The translations under genes were made by a program, and so were the position numbers. This document shows, in pieces, positions 34,362 to 44,993 of a DNA stretch of 64,000 nucleotides (positions within the stretch are counted from its first letter, which is position 1; every line of letters starts with the position of its first letter). Where the stretch lies: contig CP099420.1 of the NCBI GenBank assembly GCA_024114885.1, positions 3,224,001-3,288,000 of the forward strand. Reading direction: 5' to 3'. The notes below the pieces were generated by a model. It saw only the letters and a list, made by a program, of their open reading frames with translations, was not told the DNA's origin and ran no database searches. Source of the stretch: Septoria linicola. Its lineage: Eukaryota; Ascomycota; Dothideomycetes; Mycosphaerellales; Mycosphaerellaceae.

Positions 34362-36047
34362 TTATCTATTCAATACATTCGTCCAGGCTGGGTTCTGCGT
34401 ACCAACGCCATTGAACGCAACAAAGTAGTAGCTCGCAGCAGTCGCCAAATTGAAAATCGCGAAAGCTATCCAGTGCTCTTTCATCGTGAACTTTCTTGCT
34501 AGTCTTTTGCCGGTTCTGTACACTGGTCCTACATCGTACAAGCTTGCGGTAGCAAAGAAGAGAAAGAAGAACATCTGGACTATGGTCATGATAGAGTAGA
34601 GAGCAAGCGCCATCAGCATTCTTTTCCAGCGAGGGACCTCTGGTTCTTTTGGTGTGGGTTGCTCGGAATCGTGATCTGCCACTTCTTGACTTGGAGCCTC
34701 GTTCGTCTGGCTATTCGCGGTCTCCGATTTTGAGGTATCATCATTTGCGTGTCCATTCCATGCCTCGACAAATGCAGTCGGTAGTGTTCTTCGAAAGTTA
34801 TAGAAGGAATGGGAAATCAGGATCCATTTCTGATACATTTCACTGCGGCCATGAGTGTTCTCCAGATCTTTGAATGCGAGGAAAACGGTCACGGTACCGT
34901 GCAATCCAGCAGTGTCATCGGCTTTTGACGCTCCCCTCGTAGGGGCTGCTGCGACTTCAAGTGCTGCATTGGCGGCGCTGGTGTCCGGGGCAGTAGGAGG
35001 GCTTGCGCGTTCGCAGTCGTCTTCATCAACAGGAACAGTACCACCAGAGATCCATCTTGAGCCTCTGACGAGCAGCAGAGTGAGTGACCAGCTGCCCAGC
35101 ATCGCTGCTATGATCAGGGGCACGGTCGACACGACAATCTGTCTATAGGTCAATTCTGGGGCTTGGCATATATCTTCCTCTTCGCACTGCATCTTTGCGT
35201 CTCCAGCTCGAAGAAGGTGACCAGGATAATCTAACCAGGGCCAAAGCAGCACAATGACCACTGCGGGTGAGATTGGCAGTCTCACGAATCTTCTCCGCTG
35301 CGTGAAGAACAGACCGAGTACCCAGTAGCAGGTTGCTGCAGTGGCCACCGCAAATGAAGTGTAATAAACCCAGTCGCAGGCATTCTTCACGTCTTCGCGT
35401 GAGGGAGATCGATGAATGTATGGCTGCTGTGCCACCTGATGCCACGCCACTCCACACAGTATAGCATGGAATACCAGGAGAGTTCTGCGAGCCAGCATCC
35501 TGTGCGAGGGATCGCGGTCAAAGTACTCAGGCCAGTCGTTACGGTTGCTGCCCATCCAGCGACTCATACATATAGACAGTGTTCTTGAGACTGATGCTGC
35601 GAGGAAGACGACAGCCAGTACTTGAGTGACTGGGATGCCCCTCATGCCAAAGAGCCTGATTGCTTGTGGGAGCACACCAAACAGGAACAGTGTGAGACGC
35701 ACAGTAACTCTTTCAACCTGTATTTGGTCTCGTGGTGAGGTGGTCGCCGAAGACGGTCCAGCAGTACCGATGTTTGAAGAACGAAACAGCATCTTCATCA
35801 GGCTAGCGAGGTCCAAGGTACAGTCGGCGGCAGCAAATACAGGCGACGAGATATGAGGTACCAGACTGCCTTCTGCCAGACTCTCAGAGCCGAAGATCCA
35901 TTTCGCGGCTGGAGAAGACGTTGCCATTGCGTTCAAAGCAAGCGGCAAGAGCGACCAGAATGCAGTCTGTCCGGTGACTTGTTGCAAGTCAACATCAGCT
36001 GTGGGGAAAGTGGAGCGGGAGGACACATACTGTGCAGTCGGCGACAT
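34362..36047 (-). CDS. Multipass membrane protein, uncharacterised fungal family
   Basis: The single-exon frame encodes 561 residues and starts MSPTAQYVSSRS. Hydrophobic helices are visible near TLFLFGVLPQAIRLF, VTQVLAVVFLAASVS, LLVFHAILCGVAW, YYTSFAVATAATCYWVLGLF, AVVIVLLWPWL, IVVSTVPLIIAAMLGSWSL, LMALALYSIMTIVQMFFFLF and FAIFNLATAASYYFVAF, about eight in total. Acidic, Ser-rich loops lie between the sixth and seventh. I recognise no transporter or enzyme signature. It is tail-to-tail with the F-box-like gene (279 bp apart) and shares its strand with the dioxygenase-like gene. An additional upstream exon cannot be excluded, because the N-terminus has no strong signal. Confidence 0.7.
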   Translation of the reverse strand: MSPTAQYVSSRSTFPTADVDLQQVTGQTAFWSLLPLALNAMATSSPAAKWIFGSESLAEGSLVPHISSPVFAAADCTLDLASLMKMLFRSSNIGTAGPSSATTSPRDQIQVERVTVRLTLFLFGVLPQAIRLFGMRGIPVTQVLAVVFLAASVSRTLSICMSRWMGSNRNDWPEYFDRDPSHRMLARRTLLVFHAILCGVAWHQVAQQPYIHRSPSREDVKNACDWVYYTSFAVATAATCYWVLGLFFTQRRRFVRLPISPAVVIVLLWPWLDYPGHLLRAGDAKMQCEEEDICQAPELTYRQIVVSTVPLIIAAMLGSWSLTLLLVRGSRWISGGTVPVDEDDCERASPPTAPDTSAANAALEVAAAPTRGASKADDTAGLHGTVTVFLAFKDLENTHGRSEMYQKWILISHSFYNFRRTLPTAFVEAWNGHANDDTSKSETANSQTNEAPSQEVADHDSEQPTPKEPEVPRWKRMLMALALYSIMTIVQMFFFLFFATASLYDVGPVYRTGKRLARKFTMKEHWIAFAIFNLATAASYYFVAFNGVGTQNPAWTNVLNR

Positions 36048-36281
36048 GACTGCAAAGTAGTGAGCTGATCAGTATCATCTTGCTATCATTGACATTCGTG
36101 AGGATGTTGCAATCAGTACTGAGGAACTTCAGCTTCGACTTCAGCTGGTGGGCTGTGCTGTGGCGGTGCTATATGCATTGTCGATCATATTTGCGCCACG
36201 CGATGGACGAAATGCAGGAAAATCTTGCAAGACCATCGACTGGTATGCTGTGGGGAGTAACAGTATCGTTGCAAGAGATGA

Positions 36282-37583
36282 CTACAAATCAGCACCATGA
36301 TCTTTCGAGTCGTCTCTCATCTTTGCGATAGCTTCCACCACAATATCCTTGCTCCAGCCCTCGGTCACAGCTCTTCTCAAGATATCTTGCTCGCTTTCTG
36401 GAGCCATGCCGCCGGGCGCAGGTGGTCTGCGATCCAAATTCGTCGGGAATGGATACCCTTCGCAGACAGCACGGATAAATGCATCAACTTCTGCACTGTA
36501 TCCTTCCACGTTATACTTTGTCTTCAACTCGTCAAACGTCGCCTCCACCAGTGGCAGTGGATCGATGGTTTCCATTGGCTTGCCAAAAGCACTCGAGACT
36601 TGTATGAGATTTGCACTTCGGTTGAAGTCCTTTGTCTGGTTCTCGCCTGCTGCATGGAATAGTGCAGGACTGAAGAAGACGGCGTCGCCTTTGCTTAGTG
36701 GCAGAGAGACCCATTTCTGCAAGAAGTACTCATTGAACTCAGGTCTGCGGTAAGCCATGAAGCCCTCTTCATATGCCTGACTGAATGGCAAGAACCTCGT
36801 AGGACCGGAATCGAGTGGCATGTCAGTATGAGCTACAGCACCCTGGAGCGTCAATAGAGCGCTCGCGTTGTGCATTGCCTTTGGAAATTGTGCTACATTG
36901 CCTGTTGTCAAGAAGCCCAGGTGGTAATCCCTGTGCGAGACCTGAGCTTTGCCTCCAGGCTTTACAATGTTGACTTGACTGGTGATTCTGTAACCTGGCC
37001 CTAGGTAAGAGTCGCAGACAACCTTGAACCAAGGATTGCTGAAGTAGTCGACGAAGTTCTCCGGGTTCTGAAGGCAGCTCTTCGAGAAGGAATTCCAGAT
37101 TCTGCTGCTCAAGCCTCTCGCTGCGAAGTGATCTCCTTTGGTCCCGGCAGCCTCAGCCTCCCGGGCTATTATCGTTTCATAGGCCTCGTTCGCTGCATCG
37201 ATTGTGCTCAAGTTTGTGAAGAAGTTCTTGAGGACATAAACGCCAGGTCCAGAGGCGAGAATATGGTATAGTTCGTCCTGTAACCTGCCAATCTGCTCTG
37301 CGTCCGATATATCGAACGTCGAGCAATCATATATCGGAATGTTCTTCTGAATATCCTTGGCCAGAGGATAGGGTTCCTTCAGCGTAGCTTGCTCGACCAG
37401 TGTTTTGAATGCAACAAGCGATGGAGCGTCCTTTTCTGCGTGTGTTCTCGCAGTAACTTTGCGAGACTTGATCTTCTGGCGTCCCCACGATGGTATGTCA
37501 AGCATTGATGCTGCACCGAGAAGAGCGACCGTGGCGACGACTGCAGCGGCGACGCTCTGAGTGCGATTTGGTGCGGCTGCCAT
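36282..37583 (-). CDS. Phytanoyl-CoA dioxygenase (PhyH)-like Fe(II)/2-oxoglutarate oxygenase
   Basis: The intronless gene encodes 433 residues. Residues about 9-28 (VAAAVVATVALLGAASML) form a single N-terminal membrane anchor. The double-stranded beta-helix core carries a plausible iron triad: His217 and Asp219 in VSHRDYHLGF and His310 in FHAAGENQ. A 2-oxoglutarate-binding Arg follows in FNRSANLIQ. Other PhyH-like features are GPGYRITSQVNIVKPGGKAQ and DMPLDSGPTRFLPFSQ. Family members hydroxylate acyl-CoAs or small molecules; the substrate here is unknown. The membrane anchor suggests localisation to an endomembrane, which is inference. It is not beside biosynthetic backbone genes, so nothing points to a secondary-metabolite cluster. 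Confidence 0.8.
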   Translation of the reverse strand: MAAAPNRTQSVAAAVVATVALLGAASMLDIPSWGRQKIKSRKVTARTHAEKDAPSLVAFKTLVEQATLKEPYPLAKDIQKNIPIYDCSTFDISDAEQIGRLQDELYHILASGPGVYVLKNFFTNLSTIDAANEAYETIIAREAEAAGTKGDHFAARGLSSRIWNSFSKSCLQNPENFVDYFSNPWFKVVCDSYLGPGYRITSQVNIVKPGGKAQVSHRDYHLGFLTTGNVAQFPKAMHNASALLTLQGAVAHTDMPLDSGPTRFLPFSQAYEEGFMAYRRPEFNEYFLQKWVSLPLSKGDAVFFSPALFHAAGENQTKDFNRSANLIQVSSAFGKPMETIDPLPLVEATFDELKTKYNVEGYSAEVDAFIRAVCEGYPFPTNLDRRPPAPGGMAPESEQDILRRAVTEGWSKDIVVEAIAKMRDDSKDHGADL

Positions 37584-37757
37584 GCTGCGTTCAGCTCGGG
37601 ATCAGACACGATGCGCTATTGCTCGACCTTGCGTCCTTGACACATATTTGTAATTTGCATCAACATTTGGAAGACACCTGATGGCTGATGTTCGCATCTC
37701 ACATCGCGCCTCCGCGTTGATCTTGAGCGGCCTGTTCGGCTGGCCTAATCGGGTAAC

Positions 37758-38015
37758 TCAGGCCGCCTTTTGCCGCCATGCAATGCCAGGCGGGTCAGCG
37801 AAAGGATAGGCACCACCAGACTCTCTTAAAGATGCAGATTTAGCCGGCTTGTCGGCCAGCTTCAAATGGCTAAATAACATGGCACGAGTCACGACGTATC
37901 GTGGTTCCTCCCCTTCTATACTGAACTCCTCGCCAAAGGCCGACAACAAAACTTCATACACTTCTGCATAGTCTTGTCCGACAACGCTTACGTGCCTCAC
38001 CGTCTTCCTTCGCCG
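37758..38015 (-). CDS. Possible terminal exon or small ORF just downstream of the histidine kinase
   Basis: An 85-codon frame opens immediately after an acceptor-like TTTAG and ends AWRQKAA at TGA. It reads smoothly (QDYAEVYEVLLSAFGEEF, then KLADKPAKSASLRESGGAYP) but has no ATG near its start; the first in-frame ATG lies about halfway. It begins 26 nt after the stop of the histidine kinase. A 40-nt intron starting at GTACAA in the last kinase codons would enter it in the wrong frame. It may be an alternative last exon, a remnant, or chance. I do not recognise it. Confidence 0.25.
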   Translation of the reverse strand, partial: RRRKTVRHVSVVGQDYAEVYEVLLSAFGEEFSIEGEEPRYVVTRAMLFSHLKLADKPAKSASLRESGGAYPFADPPGIAWRQKAA

Positions 38016-38041
38016 CTAAATCCAGTTCAGTCTGCGGTAGC

Positions 38042-41000
38042 TCATTGCTTTGTACCATTAAGTATATTCGTCAACTCCTTGAGGCGTACCGGCTTCGTCA
38101 AGAACAAGTCCACGCCTGAGCTGAATGCCTCCTGCTGGGCACTGGCGCTCCCAAGACCAGTCAGTGCTATGATCGTTGCCGCTTCCAATCCTTTCTGCTT
38201 CTCAAACGCTCTGATTGCTCGCGTGGCTTCGAACCCGTTCAGCTTCGGCATGTTGATGTCCATAAGAATCACTTGCGGCTTGATCGGCGCTTCGCCCTTC
38301 GCAACATTACTGCTCGTTTCGCCTTTCTCTTCGGCTTCCAGAGCCGCTTGTTGATACGAGTCGACAGCTTGCTGGCCGTCGGTCGCGACGATCTTTCTAT
38401 GTCCAAGTTTCTCGGCGTATGTGACAAGCAGCTGAAGGTTGACGGGCTAAAATGGAGTCAGCAGCGTTCTGCAGTTAGTGATTTTTAGGCTTACATTATC
38501 ATCGACAAGCAGTAACGAAACTCCGCCATCCGTCTTCTTGCTCCTTTCTGCTTTGGGACTCGTCTGCTTTGGAGAATTATTGCCTGTGCTGACTCGCGGC
38601 TTCGAGCCATTCAACGAAGGTGTCGGTATTCGAGGGAACTTGTAATCGGACGAAAGCTTGCGCTCAAGCTTGGTAGGGTCTGCACGCTCGCGGTCTTCTG
38701 CATTGTCGCCGCTCGACAGACTGCTTGATTTGCGCTCTTGCTGAGGTGACCGATCAACGATAGTATCATTGCGACCCCGGTGGACAAGGGCTGGTCGTTG
38801 GGCAGGCCCAGCCGGATCAGGGTGTGGCACCATAGCTGGTATGTCGCTCACGGCTCCAGCTAGTTTCAGGTCTCGCGCGACTCCGCGTTTGTGTTTCATA
38901 CACGATGAGATGGCCTTTACCAGGCGTTCGGGTCCAGCTGGCTGTGCGATGAGCTCGATATATCCGTTGGCGATGTTGCCTAATCCCGGTGTGCGAAGCC
39001 TCCGTGCTGAGACCGTGCTCTCGCATAAGACTATGAAAGGCTTGTTGCTGACGGCACTTGGTGACATTGGTCCGTCCAAGCAGCCGACTTCCTGCCTGCG
39101 CGACAGCTCGTTCTGCAACTCCGCTTCCGTGACAAGATACACGTCAGCAGCCTCATCTCCTTGCCAGGTCACGTTGTATGCATTCACTCCGACCTCGTCG
39201 AGCGTCTTATGCACACTACTGAGCAGTAAAGCTCTTGCAGTCTCATCAGCACGCTGATTTCCTGAAGGAGTTGATGCACAGTCGATGACGCCCACAGCAC
39301 AGCCAGCAACAGCTCTGGACATGCCTGAAATCGAACGATGGAGTGGGCGAGCAGGATTCCTTGCTCCTCCTTCGCGCTTGGTCCGACTATGCTCGAGTGG
39401 CAGCGTTACAGAGAAGCACGATCCTACGCCCTTCTCGCTGAGCACCTCGATCTTGCCTTCGAATGATTTCACAATCTTGGCAACCAAGTTCATGCCCAGG
39501 CCAGTGCCTTCGACAAGGCTGTCCTCCTGAGCAAAAGCGCGGAACAAATGGTTTTCCAAGAAGTCGCGTGACATACCACGACCTGTATCATGCACGCTGA
39601 ATGTGACATTGAATCTCTTCTTCTTGTTCTTGTCCGGGAGCGGGCTGGCCTTGAGCGAAACTCGAATGTGGCCTTCTCGGGTGTATTTCAGTGCATTTGA
39701 CACGAGGTTGATGCAGATACGCTTCCATGCTCCGAGAGCCACGCAACACCGCCAGTCAATGTCAGGTGCTCGATCGATGTCGAGGATCACGGCCACCCTT
39801 CGCCGGAGCACTGTTTCAGCGTCTCTGCTGCAGCAGAAAGAGTACACTGCAGTTTCCACAACTTCTTCTGTGACTTGGTCGAGTGCCACGTCCACGTCCA
39901 GAGACATCAGTCCACCCATGCGAGATCTCTTTGAAGCATTCGCGGACATCTTTCGTCCCTGCCCATCGATCATTCTTGGCACGCTTGACTTAGCGTGGTG
40001 GTTGATCTTGCTGAAGTCCAGCAAGTGATCGATGATGTCCAAGAGCGTTCTCCCACAGATCTCCACTTGGGAAATCAAGTTCGCGTTGAAAGAATCAAAT
40101 TCGCTCTCCTGCAGGCACTCTACCGACCCAAGAATACCGTGCAGGGGCGATCTCAATTCATGACTTATCGTCGAAATGAAGTCCGACTTTGCGCGGTCGG
40201 ACGTTTGGGCTTCGATTCGATGCAGCTCCGCCAGGATTACATCACAGAAGGCTGCCATATATTTGACTTCAGACTCCTCGGAGAATAGTCGCAAGGGTGA
40301 GTATGTCCAGAACAGCGAAGCAGCGTACCAGCGCTGTCTCGTGTTATCCCACATTCCAACAAGCCCGAAGCTCCTCACGCCTGGGAACAATTTGAGGATC
40401 TCTGTACAATCATCTCGCCGGCCATACTTCCTGCGCTTTGAGCACGAAGGAGCATGAGTTTGCTTTCCATCGATCTTGGTACCCGAGGAACAATGACAAG
40501 ATTTGGCATCGCTGTTGTACTCAGAAGACTCATCGTCATCAGAGGACGCATCTCCGAATTCGTTGAACGACCAGATTTTGCCACGGGGATACCGGCGCAG
40601 CAGAGAGCGTAGGAACTTTTCGGTGATCTGCTCATGGCATTTCATGGCGGCCTCGGTAGCCTGTTGCACATTCTCCAATTCTGTCTTCGTCGCCGGTGAT
40701 AATGCACAAGATGCCGCCAACACCTGGCATTGCTTTTGCGAAAGATCCTCGCCGGTGGTCTTCTTGATAGTTTTGGTTTCGCCATCGGTCCCAGTCGTAT
40801 TAGCGTCAGCTGCGCTTTGATGATTGTCCGAGCTCATTTCCGTATGTGTTGTCGAGTTGTGTCCGGACTCTACGGTTTCGATCAGACCACCGAACGTACC
40901 AACAGCTGCATCTAGAAACATGACACCTTCCACGTCCATTGCTTCTCGCACTAGTCTCGCAGCACGATCGAAAGTACTCTGCTTGCTAGACACTTCAGGA

Positions 41001-42168
41001 TCCTCTAGCTTTTCGGCGCTGCGTCTGTACTTCAGAGCCTGGGGCGGTCCTGTCATGGGTGGAGCGAGACCGGTCGCGCTACTCCGAGATCGATGCCGTC
41101 GATGTGGAGAGTTACTACTCGAATTAGTCGCGCGCTCGGCTTCTTTCTCTTGTTCACCAACAGCAACTGCAGTAGCCGCGACTGCGGATGCTGGCGAGGT
41201 CATCGGTTGCACTCCCAGAGGATGCTGCATTGCTGGATCCTGCTCGATATCTTCAAGATTCCAGTCCGCATTTCTTGAAGCCCAGTCCCTGAGACCGGAT
41301 GCACCGTCGATAAAGGCTCCAAGCCCAGCGACCATTTTAGTGCCAATTTTGTGCTCAGCCGTAGCTCTGACCATTTCCAGGTGGGTCATGACGGTAGTCG
41401 CCATGTCGCGCATGAAGTTTACACTATCGACGTCTAAGCCTTGCCTGGGCTCATCATCCAGCACGCAATACGCCCCAATGTTAATCCCTCGCGGCGTAGT
41501 AATCGGTACGCCGGCATAGAATTTGGCCTTGGGTCCTGCTTTCACGAAAGGCCGGTCGCAGAACCTAGTATCTTCCGCGAGGTCATTGACAATGTGAATC
41601 AAGCTTGAATTGGTATCGTCCTTGTTGGTGCCCGCATTAGCAGGTAGCATGATAGTGTGCTCGCAGACAGAATAGCCTCGCGGAATGATACTGTGTCCAA
41701 GCCACAAGTCATCATCTGCGGCATGTTTAGAGTCATCTTGCAGGCTGAGCGTCCTCGTACTTTCAGCCAGCACGTAAGCGTTCGTAGAATCGAAGAAGAA
41801 CAGCATAGCTCGCTTCGTACCCATGCGCAAGGCACCTAGTTGACAAAATGCCTATGATGAGTTAGCTCCGAATGTATGCCCTTGCCACCAAGACCTCATA
41901 CGGTCAATGCCCTGTCCGGACAACTCAGCGGCCTATGCGACTGCACCGCTTGATCGTTTCCGATGTCGCATGTTGGTGGCCCAGCTTTGGTCAGCTCTCG
42001 AATAGGCTGGTAATACCTGACCGCACAGTCAGTGGACAGAAACTTCTCACGGTTGCGAGTCACTTCAGCGACCGCTGCAACTCACCGGTAGAACTCCCTC
42101 GCACGGCGACTTTCATACAACATCTTGCGTCGCGGACTGTCGCTCTTCTTGCCGCCATGCGATGCCAT
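38042..42168 (-). CDS. GAF-domain hybrid histidine kinase with C-terminal receiver
   Basis: Exons 42086-42168, 41902-42016, 38495-41851 and 38042-38446 give 1,319 residues with consistent phases. The N-terminus (MASHGGKKSDSPRRKM, REFYRYYQPIRELTKAG, ALTAFCQLGALRMGTKRAM) matches a fungal hybrid-kinase family. A GAF domain follows at about residues 95-230 (AESTRTLSLQ, FYAGVPITTPRGINIGAYCV). The HisKA block FISTISHELRSPLHGILGS places the phospho-acceptor at His630, followed by the ATPase N-box NLVSNALKYT and G-boxes HDTGRGMS and EGTGLGMNLV. The receiver has LLVDDN and phospho-acceptor Asp1248 in VILMDINMPKLNG. The protein should act as a soluble sensor feeding a histidine phosphorelay; the signal is unknown. 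The last intron lies exactly after LLVDDN. Confidence 0.92.
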
Positions 42169-43039
42169 ATTGCCGACGACATCTACGCCGGAGTCCTTCT
42201 TGTCGAGGGGAGGCATGGAGGGGCATTCTTCGATAGACATTCGTGAAGTGGAATGTCACGGCTGACGCTCCGTGCTTCGACTGGGATATTCTCGATGCCG
42301 GAGTTGGAGCGACGTAATCTCGTTGCGGGGGTCCCATTCGAGTCGCTTTTAACCTTGTGATTGTTGTATATGTCTCGGCGTTGTGAGCAGCATCATCTAC
42401 ATTTCAAAATCTAACCACAAGCCTCGCCTGGATGAAGTGAGATTTTGGCCTCGCGAACGCCGACGCGGCAACGCCACGATACACGCTTGTGGCTCCTGGC
42501 AGGTGAACGCAGGGAAATAATGGAGATCTAGAACTCCCAGGGCTGTCCTGGTGGACCACTCCGCCTAGCTATGATTGGATGAGTCCGGACAGTCCACCCT
42601 GGACAGACATCCGCCGAAGGAGCCGACACGCCACAGGGCCCGATGCGAGAGTCAAAGCCTATCTTGGCACTCAATTGGTGCTCTTCATGTATATGAGCAT
42701 GCAAGAATATGCACATCATGCCTGCCATCGATTACTGCTACTTGGGCCAAGGCAAGAGCTTTCATTGTATTGAGGCAATGCCGACCTAGGACAGAGTCCT
42801 TCCGCCACGACCATCGGCATAGCTCGGGCGCCACTTTGCCGCGTATCTGCTGCCGGTCTCAGTGGTCTCTACCAAAAGTGTCCTACGCATCCACACACGT
42901 CCAAGCTCTATTGCTTTGGCGGACCAAGCGAATCCATTGTACCTGCCATACAGTGATACAATACAGTACGGGTATAGGCCTTTGCCTGAACAATACTTTT
43001 CTGCCCGTTCTCTCCGTCCTTCAGGAGAGCCTCCAGTGC
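42169..43039. other. Intergenic, upstream of the histidine kinase
   Basis: This holds the probable leader and promoter of the histidine kinase and the 3' flank of the decayed DUF6604-type gene. The frame 42575-43108 on + is antisense to the end of that pseudogene and has no recognisable domain. Confidence 0.5.
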
Positions 43040-44440
43040 CTAAGAAGCGGTGTTCAGAAGTCTGCTTCCACCGTGTCGCAGACAGAAAGCTTCAGCGACC
43101 CGCTCTGAACCAAACATTGTCTCAAAGATGTACCCAATGACGAATGGTAGCTACACAGAGTTAGCATGCAAGCTGTTCGGATTTCAGGCGTTTTGTCTAA
43201 GAAGCTTAGAGCATGTGGTGCTCGTTTCGACTCACCTCCGATTCGTTTTCGATGTAGGTTGAGCCAAAGTATTGGCTAAGCTAAGCTGAGCGTGTAAGTG
43301 GGTGTGAAGTGTGCGTAACAGCTTGTGGCCACGGAAGTGAAGGCCGTTATAGTCGAAACTGAGATGGAGCTCTTGCCCAGCCACGCGCTCACGAACAACC
43401 TTTAAGACCTGAATTGGGTCGAGGTCAAACTGCGCACTGACCTGGGAGTGCAGTTTTATCAGATCAACAGAGACTGGGCTTGTGCGTTCTGCTTTGATAG
43501 CAACAGCTAGCATTGCCGCGATTGCCCTTGGACAGCACTGCTTGGTTGTGTTGAACGTATCGTGGCTCGAAAATGTCCCGCACTAGTGTAGTAGTCTTCA
43601 GACCACGAGGGCCCTTCTTCGATTGAACAATCAGAGAGCGCCCGTTAGGTCGTCGATTACGGGCGAAAGTGGTAGCTCCAGCACCTAAAGCATACGTAAA
43701 GCGCTTGAGGAAATCGCTCGGCTCAGAGGGAGGCGCGCCAACAAAAAGTCGTCTTGCTGAATGAGTCGAGATGACGAAGTCCATGTCGCGCCACTTAGCT
43801 TCGAGTCCTGCGACTTGGCGGCACGCGTGTAGAGATGAGCAGGATATAGCACAGCACCCCAAGCATTGCACAGGGTGATGCCAGCTTCCTCCATCCGCAG
43901 CTTCAAGCTAAAGACAAAGAGACCTGTCAGCACAGGGTGATTGCTCAGCAGGTAGAAGCTCTGCTTTCTCGGTGCGCCCTTCGGTATTGTAAGAGGTAGC
44001 TTAGCGATCTTATCCTCGAGCGCCCAGTCCTGCGCCATTGCTTTGATTTGTCTGAAGACCTCGTCATTCTGACGAGCCCAAGTGCTTATACTCATGTTTC
44101 GAGAATATCTGAAGTAGTCGTCCATGGTCAGAACGACTCGTCTTGCAGTACTCTGCACGTCGGTAAGCGGCTAGGCAACGTGCTGTCGGAGCACATTGTG
44201 TATGTCGAGCAATATCTGAAAAGCGAATCCGGTGAACATGGGTAATTTCTTGCCATCACAAGTATCCATCATGAGGCGTAGCGCAGATGTGAGTTCATCC
44301 TCTACTGGCAAGTCCACATGAGCACGAGAAAGCTTGACGAATCGCCGCCAGACTCAACTGGAGTCATCTGAACATCCGCTTTGCAGCGGAGGGCGTTGTC
44401 CACGAGCCATGTTGTTAGCTTTGTAGTGCCGGCCTTGTCT
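43040..44440 (-). pseudogene. Decayed DUF6604-type protein gene
   Basis: Read from right to left, pieces of one protein appear in several frames. First comes AGTTKLTTWLVDNALRC (near 44430), then RAHVDLPVEDELTSALRLMM and GFAFQILLDIHNVLRQHVA. An in-frame TAG near 44170 follows, then RNMSISTWARQNDEVFRQI, HPVLTGLFVFSLKLRMEEAG and NAWGAVLYPAHLYTRAAKS. A frameshift near 43820 leads to LEAKWRDMDFVISTHSARR and FDYNGLHFRGHKLLRTLH. A tandem CTTAG CTTAG (5-bp duplication near 43275) shifts the frame again before YIENESE. A plausible GTGAGT...TGTAG intron leads to LPFVIGYIFETMFGSE and the stop at 43040. The order and motifs resemble fungal proteins labelled DUF6604. It is much shorter than the usual several hundred residues and cannot be translated through. 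Confidence 0.7.
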
Positions 44441-44993
44441 GTCACAGATCAGCGATTGTCACATACCCGTCAAGTTGTGTTAGTGGTGCCATGTCTTGTG
44501 CTGTGAAGTCATATGCTGTCTTGTCAACAATGGAAATGGAATTGGAATGGGAAGGAACAAGCAGAAATTTGAGCGTTCAGAGGTCTATAGCATGCCTGCC
44601 CACCTCCCTTACCCGGCGTCAAACGATTTCGACGGTGGACTGCATGACCAACACGCAGTTGGGTAGATGATAAGTCGCAATCCGGCCAGATTGAGCGGTG
44701 GCCGATGTGGCTCCATTTCCTGTGCCACGTACGAACGGATTATCTTGTTCCCAAAATTTGTCAGACGATGTGGTGGTCACGTAGAAGCAGAAGACAAGAT
44801 GGGGTGAGATGTGATAGTGTGCTCGGCGATCGCGCGGCGTCATTGTTCGACGTCGGAGCATGCATGAACTTTTTCCAGTCATACTATGAGGTAAGGTCCG
44901 AGACTGTGATGAGATGAGGCCATTTCTTTGACTCTTTCCTCATTCACTAATTTCTCTTTCTCTCCTTCACAATTCTGCACACCATTCGCAATT
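44441..44993. other. Intergenic, promoter and leader of the phosphoglycerate dehydrogenase gene
   Basis: The 60 bases before 44994 are pyrimidine-rich (TTTCTCTTTCTCTCC), as in many highly expressed fungal genes. An in-frame ATG at 44928 would add 22 residues, but its product (MTLSSFTNFSFS) looks like translated leader. The more distal part may still hold N-terminal remnants of the decayed gene. Confidence 0.5.

Noticed and set aside
38769..41519. Several long + frames across the histidine kinase
   Set aside because: All are antisense to exon 3 of the kinase and lack domains.
44928..44993. Upstream in-frame ATG extending phosphoglycerate dehydrogenase by 22 residues
   Set aside because: The extension is the translation of a T/C-rich leader; family proteins start near the second ATG.
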